Shown: in pieces, positions 16,555 to 25,981 of the stretch | Numbering within the stretch: the stretch's first letter is position 1 | Layout: every line of letters starts with the position of its first letter | Assembly: GCA_035535995.1 (NCBI GenBank) | Contig: DATLOZ010000001.1 | Span: 1-64,000, forward strand | Direction of reading: 5' to 3' | Origin: JANYCO01 sp035535995 | GTDB lineage: Bacteria > Bacteroidota > Bacteroidia > Cytophagales > Cytophagaceae | DNA: 64,000 nucleotides | The notes under the pieces: model-generated | Told to the model about the DNA's origin: nothing | Databases searched by the model: none | The model's input: the letters and a program-made list of their open reading frames with translations, nothing else | Translations under genes and position numbers: made by a program

Positions 16555-17127
16555 ATGAAAAAGCTCTTTTATACCCTGGCGTTGTTCTTGTTTAGCACCC
16601 TAGCTGTGCTGGCGCAAGACGTGATCTATTTCAACAATGGAAGCCAGCAACGCGGCACTGTTGTGGAAATAAACAATTCTGAAATTAAATACCGTAAAGC
16701 CGAGAATCCCAGCGGCCCTTTGTATGTGGTAACCCGTGCAGAAGTACAATTGATCGAATATTCTAACGGGCAAAAGGATATTATTTCCCTGGGCAATAAT
16801 AACAACAACAATAATAATTATACCAACAATGCTACGACGCAGAACCCTGCCTACAACAATACAAACCAAGGCAGAACTCCTGATACGTACATCAATAATT
16901 ATTATTCCACTCCTAACCCAAGACCACAAGTATATGTACAGGTGGCTCCCACTATTCCTTTCTGGGGTGGCTATGGTTACGGCGGCTGGGCCTATGGCGG
17001 TGGTTGGGGTGGCTGGGGCTACGCCAGACCTTACTATTGGGGCGGTGGCGGTGGATATTACCATCATGGTGGAGGGTACCACGGCGGAGGAGGTTACCAC
17101 CATGGCGGCGGATACCATCACAGGTAG
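16555..17127 (+). CDS. Secreted protein with Asn-rich middle and His/Gly-rich tail
   Basis: A 190-residue exported protein: signal peptide MKKLFYTLALFLFSTLAVLA, then a small beta domain (DVIYFNNGSQQRGTVVEINN) common in Bacteroidota secreted proteins, then an Asn-run (about 82-95), then a tail of Gly, Tyr, Trp and about a dozen His (GGGYHHGGGYHHR). The tail is repetitive and could bind metals or pack as a surface polymer. No T9SS signal is visible. I cannot assign a function. It converges on the CHAT gene over a 30-bp-stem terminator. Confidence 0.75.
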   Translation: MKKLFYTLALFLFSTLAVLAQDVIYFNNGSQQRGTVVEINNSEIKYRKAENPSGPLYVVTRAEVQLIEYSNGQKDIISLGNNNNNNNNYTNNATTQNPAYNNTNQGRTPDTYINNYYSTPNPRPQVYVQVAPTIPFWGGYGYGGWAYGGGWGGWGYARPYYWGGGGGYYHHGGGYHGGGGYHHGGGYHHR

Positions 17128-17132
17128 TAGCA

Positions 17133-17204
17133 GGTCAGCAAGAGCAACAGCAAGAGTATTGAGTAACATGATTTTCAATACTCTTGCTGTTGCTCTTGCT
17201 GACC
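17133..17204. terminator. Long bidirectional terminator
   Basis: Arms 17133-17162 and 17175-17204 are a perfect 30-bp inverted repeat (GGTCAGCAAGAGCAACAGCA...). It separates the His/Gly-rich gene from the convergent CHAT gene. The perfection over 30 bp suggests recent origin or correction between the arms. Confidence 0.85.
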
Positions 17205-17217
17205 ATGTGTTTTTAAC

Positions 17218-20200
17218 TTATGGATGAGTAACCCTCTCAGGTTTCCCCTCTATCATCAGAAAAGCGCCCCAATAGATGGGCTCTTTGTATTGTTGTTTGA
17301 TCTCTTTTTTCGCTTCTACAAAAGCTTGTCGCTTGTCTCCCGACTTTAACCATTTTTGGTAGAAAGAAACCATCAACTTTTGCGTTACCTCATCATTCAC
17401 TTTAAATAAACTGATGATAATTGATTTCGCTCCTGCGATCAGGAAGGCGCGCTGCAAGCCGTACACACCCTCGCCCACCTGCACTTCTCCACGCCCGGTC
17501 TCGCAGGCGGAGAGCACCACGATGTCTGTATTTTCCAATGGAAGGTCCATCGCTTCATAGGCAGTAAGAATTCCTTCTTTCTGGTTTACATATTTGTTGT
17601 CCGGATTGTCTACAATATCGCCGGAACCACGCAGCATCAGACCTGAATTGAGCAATGGATTGCTGGCAATATCGTCTTCATTGCCTGCTTTGGATTCTTT
17701 GAAATAGCCGTGGGTAGCGATGTGCAGCACTTTCGGACTTCTCAGGCTTTTGATCGTATCTTCGGTTACATTTTGGTCGATCAGCATCAGCGTGGATTTA
17801 TCTGAAGAAACAAGCAACGTATTCAGATCTATAATTTCTTTTTCCGCTCCGGGAAGGTCAGGCACATTTTTCTTTGTCACTTTGTTTCCGGTATAAAATA
17901 CCGGGCTTCCGCAGAACACATAGGGATTGGTGTTCACAAGCTTTTTAGGTTCCTTTGTTTTTTTCCTGGAATTGTTGCCCGCCGTCATCGTTTCCATTTG
18001 CAGCAAGTCTTTTGTATTAGTCAACAATACAATCTGGTTTTGATCGATCACATAATTTTCTGTGCCTTTTTTCGGCATCATCTCCAGGTTGATCTGGTTG
18101 TATACGCCGTCGCTGGAAAGATATACAAGCGCTCCATCCGGAATTTTATTTTTGATCGGCTGCCAATATACATTGTACGAAAATTCATCCGGCGCATTGA
18201 GTGTAGCAGTATTGCGGAAATATTTCAGGTACCGCTTTTCCATCTGCTTTCCATTCGGGAGCAATACCATATCCGGATTGTCCTTCGTGTTACGGTCCAG
18301 GATGAGTGCGGCATAAAGCACGGAGTCGGTGAAGACCTTGTTGAACTGGCGGAAGCGAATGATCTCGATCGCAAATTCATTTTCTTGGAGTTTGCTGCGT
18401 ACATCTTCCCAGATCACTTTGTGAGAAAGCTTCTCTTTGAAAAATAACTCCGAACGTTGGGACATATCTTTCTCCAACCGCTCGATGTTTGATTGGATCT
18501 GTTCAAGGTCAATGCCTTGTTCCTGCAATTGCTTTTTGCTAAATGAAAGCAAACTGATCTGGTACTCTTTTTCCGATACCCATTCGTTGTACAGCGCAAT
18601 CAGTATGCTGTCTTTGCTGTGCAGGATCTTATCCAGCAATTTTATATTAGAAGAAAGCAGCAATGCTTTTGTAGCAAGAATATTGTTGTATACTTTACCA
18701 GTATACTTCAGGTTCGCGCCTTTCGGCTGCTGGAGCGCTACAGAGGCGTAGAATTCAAACTCGTCTTTCAGGTTGTTCCAGAATTTTGTTTTCTGACGAA
18801 AGCTCAGCGAAGGAAAGATCTCTCTTGACAGGCGCAAGTATTTTGGAATAATTTCTTCCATCGCTTCGAGCGCCTTGTCCTGCTGGCCTTTCATATAATA
18901 CACTCTCGCCAGTTTACCTACTGCCTCTATATAATCGGGATGACGATCGTCGAACAGCGAAGCATACATATTTTTTGCTTTCGAATATTTTTTCTCCGCT
19001 TCGTCGTATTTGTTTTTTGCATACGCAATATCACCGCGCAGCATATTGATCTCTGCGGTGTAGCGGTTTTCATTGCCCAGCTTGGCTGTCCAGAATTTAT
19101 CGGCTTCTTCCAATAGCTTGTCGGCTTGATCATAGGTATTGATAGTGATCAAAAATTCTGCATAGCGTTGCTCCGTCTCTGCATACAGCGGGTTGATGGT
19201 ACCGATGTCGGTTTTTACGATGTCGAGCGCTTCTTTGTACAGCTTGTCGATCTCTGTCGATTTCACCGTGGCTTGTTTGCCATAGAGCGAAGCAAGGCGA
19301 AGAATGGTTTCAGCGCGCTTCAGATGTTTTTTACCTAGCTTCAGACGCTGAATATTGTCGGCCTTGAGGTAAGAGTCTTCGGCACGCTTGTAGTCGTTGA
19401 TCGCCATAAAATAATCTCCGGCGAGAAGATAGCTTTCGGCTTTCACCAAAGAGTTTGTACCAAATACAGAGTCGATCACTTTATTTACTTTCGTCAGATA
19501 AGAATCCGACTGGTTATAATTTCCGGTGATCTGGTTGAAACGAATGTAGCCGAAATAAACAGGGACGAGTCGGGGCGAATACTCCCCTAGTGTAGCGCTG
19601 ATATTGGTAAGCGAGCGGTCTAGTGTTTTTTCTGCTTGTGAAAAATTTCCTGTCTGAATAAAAAGATCCGAAAGCTGCTCGGCCGTTTCGGATTCTACCA
19701 AGATATCCTGTTCGTAATTGCTTTGTTTGTTGAGCTTGTAGGCTTTGTTGGTAAGCGACTGGCTTTTGTCGTATTCTCCAAAAAGCTTGTTCAGACGTGC
19801 GATCGAGAGCAAGGTCTTCTGCCTGGTTTCGATATCGCCCGTTTTCATATCGCTTAGCGCTGCTACTTTTTTCAAGCTGTCTAATCCTTCTTTGTATTGG
19901 CCGGCCATGATGCAGTACTCTGTATAGTTGGCGAGCGCAAGTACATAGTCAGCAGAATTTTCTCCGTATAAAACACGGTCGATCTGGGCCACTTTTCTTG
20001 ATTTCACTCTTGCAGAATCGTAGCGGTCTGTCTTAAGGAAGAGCTCTGCATAAGCCGTGAGGTAATAACTGTTTTCTTTACTATTCGGAGAAAGTTTTTT
20101 CTTCAAAAAACCATCGTAGCTTTTCACAAAAGTTTCTTCGGCAAATTTAAATTTGCTTCCATAACGAATTTCTTCGATGGCAATATTGAGAAGCATTTTA

Positions 20201-21489
20201 TGATAGACCGGTGTATTCGTTCCATAATAAATCCCTCTGATATTGGCGATCTCCAACGCTGTTTTATTCAACGCTTGTACATTGTTTGACTTGCGCGCGA
20301 TCAGGGATTCCAGTTCTTTTATTTTCTGGAAAGAAGGATGGTATTCCGGCATCCCTACCGCTTTTACATTTTTAGTCAGCGTAGCAAGTCGCTGCGAAGA
20401 AGCCTCGAGCTGGCCTTCCAGGTAGAGCTTCACCGCCATGGTATAATCGTAGGCCAATTGGTAACGTTCTGTTTTTCCTACATGCTGAAACGCATACATC
20501 TGTAGCCTGCGCAAGTAGTTCTGCGAATGGATAAGATCTTTTGCTTTCAAATATTCGATGATCTCCTGCGAAAGATTGCTGATCTTATGCGACTCATCTT
20601 CGTTGGTTTCAAAAGTAGTGTAGGCTGCCTGATACAAAGAAGCTGCACGTGTAGGGTGATTGCGGTAGGATTCTTTGTATGCCTCTGTTTCTAATAGATC
20701 GCGGTAGTAAGAAGAATTTTTTCCAAGCGCTTTCTGGATCCAGTCTTTATGATTGTTAAGAAATGCTTCGGCTTCTGTATACATTTCTTTTTTCACCAAT
20801 ATCGCTGTCTTTATATTCCCAAGCTCGGCCATTCGCTCTTTGCGCGCTTTCTGATCGCGTTTAAGAGTTAAGTACAGCTGGTCTTTTTTCTCTACGGAAA
20901 GCGAGGAAGCCATGCGGAGCCTGTAATCATACTGACTTTCCAGGAGTGCGAGGGCTTCGTCGTAGTATTCTTGCTGGTAAAGAATTTTGCTTTTCGGCAA
21001 GAGTACATCATCTTTCAGATATTCCGGTGTGGCGCTTGTAACGAGCGAATCTGCAAGGCGGCAGAATTTCTGTGCGGCAGTATACCAACCTGTTTCATAA
21101 TAATACTGCGCGATCAAAAGCGGCATCAGGATTTTTTCTTTGGCAGAAGCGGCTGCACCATTTTCAGTATTTGTTAGTTCAGCTTTTTCTAAAGAGTTGG
21201 CTGCTTCTGTAAATTTAAACAAAGAATACTGGGCACGCGCTTGAAGCAAATATTGTTGTATATACTCTGAAGGCCTCGCCTGGCCTTTCTTCTGTAGTTT
21301 CTTTACATATTTTTCCGAAAGACTGATCAGCTCATCGTAGTCGCCTGCTTCGTATTTGTAGGAAAGCATGGCGGCTGCTTTTTCTCTTTTCTTATCGTAC
21401 GAAATAGTAGTGATCGAATCCTGGGCATATACTTGTGCAACGTACAGGATGCTTAACAAAAGCAAGGATATTTGTTTGAGTACTGACAT
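17218..21489 (-). CDS. Secreted TPR-CHAT protein (caspase-like peptidase)
   Basis: A 1423-residue protein with a Sec signal peptide (MSVLKQISLLLLSILYVAQVYA), about 900 residues of helical TPR-type repeats (for example the YDEAEKKYSKAKNMYASLF unit) and a C-terminal CHAT domain. The caspase-type dyad is His1260 in VLHIATHGYF and Cys1329 in LSACETGRGEVQVGEG. CHAT proteases are clan CD cysteine peptidases; the TPRs usually bind a partner. The ATG follows the PorP/SprF stop with no spacing, so the two are translationally linked. I infer a periplasmic or surface protease working with the PorP/SprF and type-B cargo upstream. It is unrelated in context to the CRISPR TPR-CHAT partner. Confidence 0.9.
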   Translation of the reverse strand: MSVLKQISLLLLSILYVAQVYAQDSITTISYDKKREKAAAMLSYKYEAGDYDELISLSEKYVKKLQKKGQARPSEYIQQYLLQARAQYSLFKFTEAANSLEKAELTNTENGAAASAKEKILMPLLIAQYYYETGWYTAAQKFCRLADSLVTSATPEYLKDDVLLPKSKILYQQEYYDEALALLESQYDYRLRMASSLSVEKKDQLYLTLKRDQKARKERMAELGNIKTAILVKKEMYTEAEAFLNNHKDWIQKALGKNSSYYRDLLETEAYKESYRNHPTRAASLYQAAYTTFETNEDESHKISNLSQEIIEYLKAKDLIHSQNYLRRLQMYAFQHVGKTERYQLAYDYTMAVKLYLEGQLEASSQRLATLTKNVKAVGMPEYHPSFQKIKELESLIARKSNNVQALNKTALEIANIRGIYYGTNTPVYHKMLLNIAIEEIRYGSKFKFAEETFVKSYDGFLKKKLSPNSKENSYYLTAYAELFLKTDRYDSARVKSRKVAQIDRVLYGENSADYVLALANYTEYCIMAGQYKEGLDSLKKVAALSDMKTGDIETRQKTLLSIARLNKLFGEYDKSQSLTNKAYKLNKQSNYEQDILVESETAEQLSDLFIQTGNFSQAEKTLDRSLTNISATLGEYSPRLVPVYFGYIRFNQITGNYNQSDSYLTKVNKVIDSVFGTNSLVKAESYLLAGDYFMAINDYKRAEDSYLKADNIQRLKLGKKHLKRAETILRLASLYGKQATVKSTEIDKLYKEALDIVKTDIGTINPLYAETEQRYAEFLITINTYDQADKLLEEADKFWTAKLGNENRYTAEINMLRGDIAYAKNKYDEAEKKYSKAKNMYASLFDDRHPDYIEAVGKLARVYYMKGQQDKALEAMEEIIPKYLRLSREIFPSLSFRQKTKFWNNLKDEFEFYASVALQQPKGANLKYTGKVYNNILATKALLLSSNIKLLDKILHSKDSILIALYNEWVSEKEYQISLLSFSKKQLQEQGIDLEQIQSNIERLEKDMSQRSELFFKEKLSHKVIWEDVRSKLQENEFAIEIIRFRQFNKVFTDSVLYAALILDRNTKDNPDMVLLPNGKQMEKRYLKYFRNTATLNAPDEFSYNVYWQPIKNKIPDGALVYLSSDGVYNQINLEMMPKKGTENYVIDQNQIVLLTNTKDLLQMETMTAGNNSRKKTKEPKKLVNTNPYVFCGSPVFYTGNKVTKKNVPDLPGAEKEIIDLNTLLVSSDKSTLMLIDQNVTEDTIKSLRSPKVLHIATHGYFKESKAGNEDDIASNPLLNSGLMLRGSGDIVDNPDNKYVNQKEGILTAYEAMDLPLENTDIVVLSACETGRGEVQVGEGVYGLQRAFLIAGAKSIIISLFKVNDEVTQKLMVSFYQKWLKSGDKRQAFVEAKKEIKQQYKEPIYWGAFLMIEGKPERVTHP

Positions 21490-22395
21490 CTATTTTCTTT
21501 GGAAAAGATTATCCAGTGTTAAAAATAAATTCAATTCATGTGTAGTAAGCCCGACGCCACCGCCGATGTACGTCTCGAAAGCATAACCGAAGCGGATCCT
21601 CGAGCTGATATTAGTACCCAGGTTGATGGCGCCGAATTTATTAGTGGAGTAGGTGATCCCGGCCCAGAAATAATCTTTGATCTCGAAGGTAGCATTGAGC
21701 TTGGCAAGTATTTTACTATCGGGATAATAAAACACGCCCACGTTCGGACGAAGGTTGTAAAGATCGCCCAGCTTAAGTTTGGCGCCGCTCATGAGTACGA
21801 TGTTTCGCTTTCGTTTGAAAAAAGAAGAAGCAGTATCGCCGGTGATGTCTACTTTATTGGGTGTGATAAGATCGGCGGAGGCGATACCAATGTAAGCATT
21901 ACGGGAATTGAGCTGGAAGCCGAGACCAAATTTAGGAACTATCTTATTGTACCCACTTGTCGCAATCACCTGGTCGTCGTCGTCCCAGATCTGGAATTTG
22001 CTGGTGCTAAATCCTAAGGATGTAAACCCTGCACGCAATCCCATGGAGAGCTTCAGCTTCCTGGTCAGGTTGAGGTAGTATGCATAGTTCAGATTTACAT
22101 CGGTATTTTGGTAGCCACTGTAGGAAAGTGTTCCCAGATTAATTCCCAACGCCATCTTGTTTGATTTGAAACGATAATCGCTCCAGAGCATTCCCGCTTT
22201 GGGCGCGCCTTGTATGCTTGTCCACTGTAGGCGCGCGAGTGTGCTCACGTTGAATTGCGCATCGTGCATTCCTGCAGAGGCAGGATTGTACACAAGCTGG
22301 TTATACATGAAGTTTGAAAGAGGAGTGATTTGCTGCGCAATCACTGCAGAATGCACGGAAAATAACAGGATGAATGCCTGTATACTTTTTTTCAT
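21490..22395 (-). CDS. PorP/SprF-family type IX secretion membrane protein
   Basis: A 301-residue outer-membrane beta-barrel of the PorP/SprF family. It has a signal peptide ending at VIAQQ and the family hallmark NFMYNQLVYNPASAGM close to the mature N-terminus, followed by alternating beta strands to a Phe-rich end. SprF of Flavobacterium johnsoniae is needed to secrete the type-B cargo SprB encoded next to it. Here a type-B cargo gene lies directly upstream (22531-24801), so a dedicated cargo-partner pairing is likely. The downstream CHAT gene abuts it with no gap. Confidence 0.92.
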   Translation of the reverse strand: MKKSIQAFILLFSVHSAVIAQQITPLSNFMYNQLVYNPASAGMHDAQFNVSTLARLQWTSIQGAPKAGMLWSDYRFKSNKMALGINLGTLSYSGYQNTDVNLNYAYYLNLTRKLKLSMGLRAGFTSLGFSTSKFQIWDDDDQVIATSGYNKIVPKFGLGFQLNSRNAYIGIASADLITPNKVDITGDTASSFFKRKRNIVLMSGAKLKLGDLYNLRPNVGVFYYPDSKILAKLNATFEIKDYFWAGITYSTNKFGAINLGTNISSRIRFGYAFETYIGGGVGLTTHELNLFLTLDNLFQRK

Positions 22396-22429
22396 ATTCG
22401 TGGTTTAAGTAAGATAATTTAGTAGTTGT

Positions 22430-22504
22430 GCAAAATTCCAAGTTCCAACAAAGCAAATCCAAAAACTTTAATCTTATTTTTTAGAATTTGTGATCTGGAA
22501 TTTT
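22430..22504. repeat. AAAATTCCA/TGGAATTTT inverted repeat
   Basis: AAAATTCCA (about 22430-22438) and TGGAATTTT (about 22496-22504) flank AT-rich DNA between the type-B cargo gene and the PorP/SprF gene. It might damp read-through between them or be another dispersed hairpin. Confidence 0.4.
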
Positions 22505-22530
22505 ATTCCCCACTTTATTTTCAAGATGAA

Positions 22531-24801
22531 TTAGTATCTAATTTCGAAGAAGCCTTTCACCACATCGTCGCTCGATTTCGTGGTAGACTTTTGAGTGAAG
22601 ACGAAATAGTAAGTACCGGGCTTCAGCATGCCACCGTTCTTATCCTGGCCTCCCCAACTGTTGTCGTAATTGTTTGCATCATACACCAGGTCGCCAATGC
22701 GGTTGAATATTTTCAGACTGTTGGTCAAGCCGTCCTGTACGCCGTGTACAATGAATTGATCATTCTTACCATCGTTGTTAGGCGTGATGAAGTTAGGTGT
22801 CTGGATTCCTTGATAAGAGCCTAAGACTACGAGATAGTCTACTGTTTCAGAACTTTCTTCGTTCACCATGCAATATTCTGAGGGAGAAAAAGAGCTTGAC
22901 TGGCGGATACGCACGCGCATACGCTTAGGACCAGCGCTGGCATCAAGCGGAATGGCGATGTTGTTTACAGTGAAACTATTGTCGTTGGAGACACTGGAGC
23001 CGAGGTATTCGTTCGAGCTGCTCATATTACCGTCGTTGTTAAGGTCAACCCAGAGGCCGCAGTAGATTGGGTCTGTATTGTCGCGTGTACATTTTACGAT
23101 TGCCTGGTAGTTGTCGCCCAGGTAGAGTGTGTCGTATTTAGAAGCAGTGAGATCGCTGTAGCCCGTTGCACTTGCGGCCGAATCGGTAGAGCCCACCAGT
23201 TTTTGACGAATGCTGAAGGCACTGATATAAGCGTCGGCAGCATCGGTCTGTGCAGGATCGCAGGTTACAGCGGTGAGCTGTTGAGCAAGCGTAGGTTCCT
23301 GGCTCACGGTGATCTCTTTGGTAACTGTTTTTACGATTGCACCCTGTACGTTTCTGATCACACAGGTGAGCGTGCCGGAGGGTGTGTTTTTAGTAAAATA
23401 AAGTGTTACGGTATCACTGGTACTCGATCCGAGCGTGTAGACATTAGGATCGCTGTAGCTCCAGCTGTACGTATAGCTTGGAACTACAGGGTGTAGCGCA
23501 AAAGAGTTTTGTGTTTCGATAGAGACAATGTCTTTACCAAGAATATTAAATTTCTGATTATTGTATTTCACTTTTGCCACACACATCTGGCCCGTTGGGT
23601 AAGAATTTTTTCCCGCAAAATAAGCCGCCTTTTCGTTCACAGAAAGCACGGAAGCATTTGGATAAAAACCCGGTATATATTGGATCCCTGCCGATCCGAA
23701 AGTAGAGTCCATATCGCCGTTCAATTTATAACGGCAGATCACGCCCGTCATACCATTTCCGCCATAGGTGGAATAACCACTGGCAAGAATTTTACCATCC
23801 GGCTGAAGAAGCATGCTTGTAAGATAATCGTTGCTGTTGCCTGTATAGGTGAAAGGAACAGCGTTGAAGGTAAGATCTCTTGAGCCATCTGCATTGAGAC
23901 GGCAAATGGCAAAGTCGCCACCGAGTGTACCGCAAACCATGATCTTGCCGCTTGGCAGCAAAGTCAATCCTTCCACGTTTCCGGACGATCCTGTTGTGAT
24001 CGTAGTTACTCCACTGGAGCCAAAGGTTTGGTCGAAACTTCCATCGGATCTCAATTTTACTATTGTGAATCCATTGTTGGAAACGGAGCTACCACCGAGG
24101 ATCACAGAGCCATCGTCGAGGTTCAACACAGCCTTGGCGCTGGTATAGTTTTGCATTGGACTCGTGGTAAAAAAGTTGATTGTTCCAGTACCGTTAAAAC
24201 TATTGTCGAGTGTGCCATCGCTTCTGAATTTATATCCCAACATATACGAGCTTGTAACACTGATCCATCCTGAAAGGAAGAGACGGTCCGTATTTGTATT
24301 GTAAGACATACCTGCCATGTTGTGCTGGTAAGGAGATCCGGTGCCTATGGGTGTTATCGGGCCGAAAATATTCGTACCGGAAGCGTTGATCTTTCCCATG
24401 GTGCCATAAAATTTGGGACCTCTGCCTCCTCCGTACAAGATGCTTCCGTCACTCATCTGGGCAAGCATAACTCCTATAGTATTGCTACTATCTGAAAAAA
24501 CTTTGTGCGCTCCCCCGTTGAAAGTCGGGTCTATGCTGCCATCCGCAGGCAGGACGCGGCTGATGAAGAAACGTTCTATCTGTGGAATGCCTGACTTCGA
24601 GAAACCACCCAGCAAGATCTTACCATCCGGCTGAAGCAATACTGATTTCAGATCGGAGTTTACCACGTTGGAAATATTGGTGATCGTCAATATGCCACCG
24701 GAGCCAAAGCTTGGATCCAGCGAACCGTCTTGCTGTGCTTTAAGCACAGTGGCGGAGAACAGGCAGCATAAGATAAAGAGGGAGTGTAGATTTTTTTTCA
24801 T
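22531..24801 (-). CDS. Delta-60 repeat protein with GEVED domain and type-B T9SS signal
   Basis: A 756-residue secreted protein. After the signal peptide (MKKNLHSLFILCCLFSATVLKA) come about six delta-60 repeats (SLDPSFGSGG..., LLQPDGKILLGG, LRSDGSFDQTFGSSG) to about residue 400, then an Ig/PKD-like segment, then a GEVED-type domain (GLWVDLNNDGNMSSSNEYLG). The last 85 residues are the gliding-motility-associated type-B C-terminal domain (TPNFITPNNDGKNDQF, IFNRIGDLVYDANNYDNSW, LKPGTYYFVF). This domain routes proteins through the type IX secretion system to the surface. It is the first gene of the set with the PorP/SprF and CHAT genes; a 135-bp gap lies between it and the second. Confidence 0.9.
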   Translation of the reverse strand: MKKNLHSLFILCCLFSATVLKAQQDGSLDPSFGSGGILTITNISNVVNSDLKSVLLQPDGKILLGGFSKSGIPQIERFFISRVLPADGSIDPTFNGGAHKVFSDSSNTIGVMLAQMSDGSILYGGGRGPKFYGTMGKINASGTNIFGPITPIGTGSPYQHNMAGMSYNTNTDRLFLSGWISVTSSYMLGYKFRSDGTLDNSFNGTGTINFFTTSPMQNYTSAKAVLNLDDGSVILGGSSVSNNGFTIVKLRSDGSFDQTFGSSGVTTITTGSSGNVEGLTLLPSGKIMVCGTLGGDFAICRLNADGSRDLTFNAVPFTYTGNSNDYLTSMLLQPDGKILASGYSTYGGNGMTGVICRYKLNGDMDSTFGSAGIQYIPGFYPNASVLSVNEKAAYFAGKNSYPTGQMCVAKVKYNNQKFNILGKDIVSIETQNSFALHPVVPSYTYSWSYSDPNVYTLGSSTSDTVTLYFTKNTPSGTLTCVIRNVQGAIVKTVTKEITVSQEPTLAQQLTAVTCDPAQTDAADAYISAFSIRQKLVGSTDSAASATGYSDLTASKYDTLYLGDNYQAIVKCTRDNTDPIYCGLWVDLNNDGNMSSSNEYLGSSVSNDNSFTVNNIAIPLDASAGPKRMRVRIRQSSSFSPSEYCMVNEESSETVDYLVVLGSYQGIQTPNFITPNNDGKNDQFIVHGVQDGLTNSLKIFNRIGDLVYDANNYDNSWGGQDKNGGMLKPGTYYFVFTQKSTTKSSDDVVKGFFEIRY

Positions 24802-25035
24802 AACAGAAAATTTACGTACGAAAATAATAATCTTGATTTTTGAAAAGCTATTGTATAATTAAGCGTTAACTGTGAAGATATTTATTGTTAACCGCTTCAG
24901 AATATTTAAAGGTAGAAATTCCACAAGTATTATGCCAATTCGTGAGAGTTTTAATTTAAAAATGGCTTGCTGGGTTTAATAGAGCCTGATTAGCCCTAGG
25001 AGATATAAAATTCTCAAAATGAAGAAAGTGATTTT

Positions 25036-25282
25036 TTAGACTGCAAAAACAGATAATGCAAAATGGAGCCATAATAAATCAAGTATAAAAAATAACGCTA
25101 CTATATGTGTCCATAAAATTAATAATGAAATACCTCCTATACCTGCACCTTCTTCTTCACGCCCATTCCAAAAAAGTCCCATCACATATAAACATGCAAA
25201 TACTAAAACAAAATCCAATAGAAGATTCCATCACCAAATTCTTTTGAAGAAATCTATAAAGCGGATTTTTTTACTTCATCCA
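25036..25282 (-). pseudogene. Broken third copy of the small membrane (immunity-like) protein
   Basis: The minus strand starts ATGGATGAAGTAAAAAAATCC. Against its intact paralogues it lacks one A in the poly-A run (7 instead of 8), which shifts the frame at codon 7. A second lesion turns one of the three consecutive Trp codons of the IWWWN motif into TGA. A third change removes about 26 codons in the middle. The rest still reads as the paralogue (CLYVMGLFW, HIVALFFILDLLWLHFALS). It is a decayed copy, and its 60-residue open stretch (25036-25218) is not a real gene. Confidence 0.8.
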
Positions 25283-25286
25283 TTTT

Positions 25287-25619
25287 TTAAGCTGGGAAAA
25301 TAGCTATCATAAAAAGAGCAGAAAATAAATAAAGTAAAAAAAAGAGTCCTATTAAATGTAACAATAAGGCCGATGCAATTATAAAACGTTTTTTTACGAA
25401 GTGCATTATCAATAAAACCACAAGAAAAATAAATTGTAGAGACCCTATTAAAAACGAGACTCCAATCATATATAGGTTATTCAGATCCGTCTTATTTCCA
25501 TTCCAAATTTGAATGAAACCATATATTGATATTAATAATAAAATAAAATCTAGCAGAACATTCCACCACCAGATTTTCTTGAAGAAATCTATAAAGCGGA
25601 TTTTTTTTATTTCATCCAT
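25287..25619 (-). CDS. Small membrane protein, immunity-like, copy 2
   Basis: A 110-residue protein that begins MDEIKKIRFIDFFKKIWWWN and has three or four hydrophobic helices (about residues 19-38, 51-70 and 78-106). It is a paralogue of the next gene upstream, sharing the first 20 residues nearly unchanged and diverging through the membrane part. Conserved N-terminus with a diverging membrane part is what tandem immunity genes often show. No known domain recognised. Confidence 0.7.
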   Translation of the reverse strand: MDEIKKIRFIDFFKKIWWWNVLLDFILLLISIYGFIQIWNGNKTDLNNLYMIGVSFLIGSLQFIFLVVLLIMHFVKKRFIIASALLLHLIGLFFLLYLFSALFMIAIFPA

Positions 25620-25651
25620 TTCTGATTCTAAGAAAGCATATATCTATCCTA

Positions 25652-25981
25652 TTAGATAGCAAAATACGACAATGCAAAATGAAGCCATAATAAATCAAGT
25701 AAGAAAAATAACGCTACTATATGTAGTAATAAGATTAATAACAGTAGGAAACGTTTTTTGAAAAGATAAATTAAAGACAATACTGACAAAAAAATAAATT
25801 GCAGAATCCCTAATAATAATGCAGGCCCCCCTATTCGTGATGCCTGCTCTTGATCATGACCATGCCAAAAAAGCACCATCACATAGAGACACATTAGTAG
25901 TAGTGCGAAATCCAACAGAAGATTCCACCACCAAATCTTTTTGAAGAAATCTATAAAACGGAATTTTTTTATTTCATCCAT
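25652..25981 (-). CDS. Small membrane protein, immunity-like, copy 1
   Basis: A 109-residue protein: cationic N-terminus with the IWWWN motif, then about three membrane helices (LLLDFALLLMCLYVMVLFW, then LLLGILQFIFLSVLSLIYLF, then a Leu-rich segment to the C-terminus). Its start lies inside the end of the upstream 500-residue gene, overlapping it by 13 bp, so the two are translationally coupled. The position directly after a possible effector and the tandem paralogues behind it suggest an immunity protein; this is inferred. Confidence 0.75.
   Translation of the reverse strand: MDEIKKFRFIDFFKKIWWWNLLLDFALLLMCLYVMVLFWHGHDQEQASRIGGPALLLGILQFIFLSVLSLIYLFKKRFLLLLILLLHIVALFFLLDLLWLHFALSYFAI

Noticed and set aside
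16600..17178. A 192-residue minus-strand frame opposite the His/Gly-rich gene
   Set aside because: It mirrors the repetitive coding of the plus-strand gene and has no recognisable domain.
17218..21489. Craspase (type III-E CRISPR TPR-CHAT)
   Set aside because: It has a signal peptide and PorP/SprF neighbours and there is no gRAMP or CRISPR array.
25036..25218. Intact 60-residue membrane protein
   Set aside because: It is the remnant of a longer paralogue with a frameshift, a stop and an internal loss.
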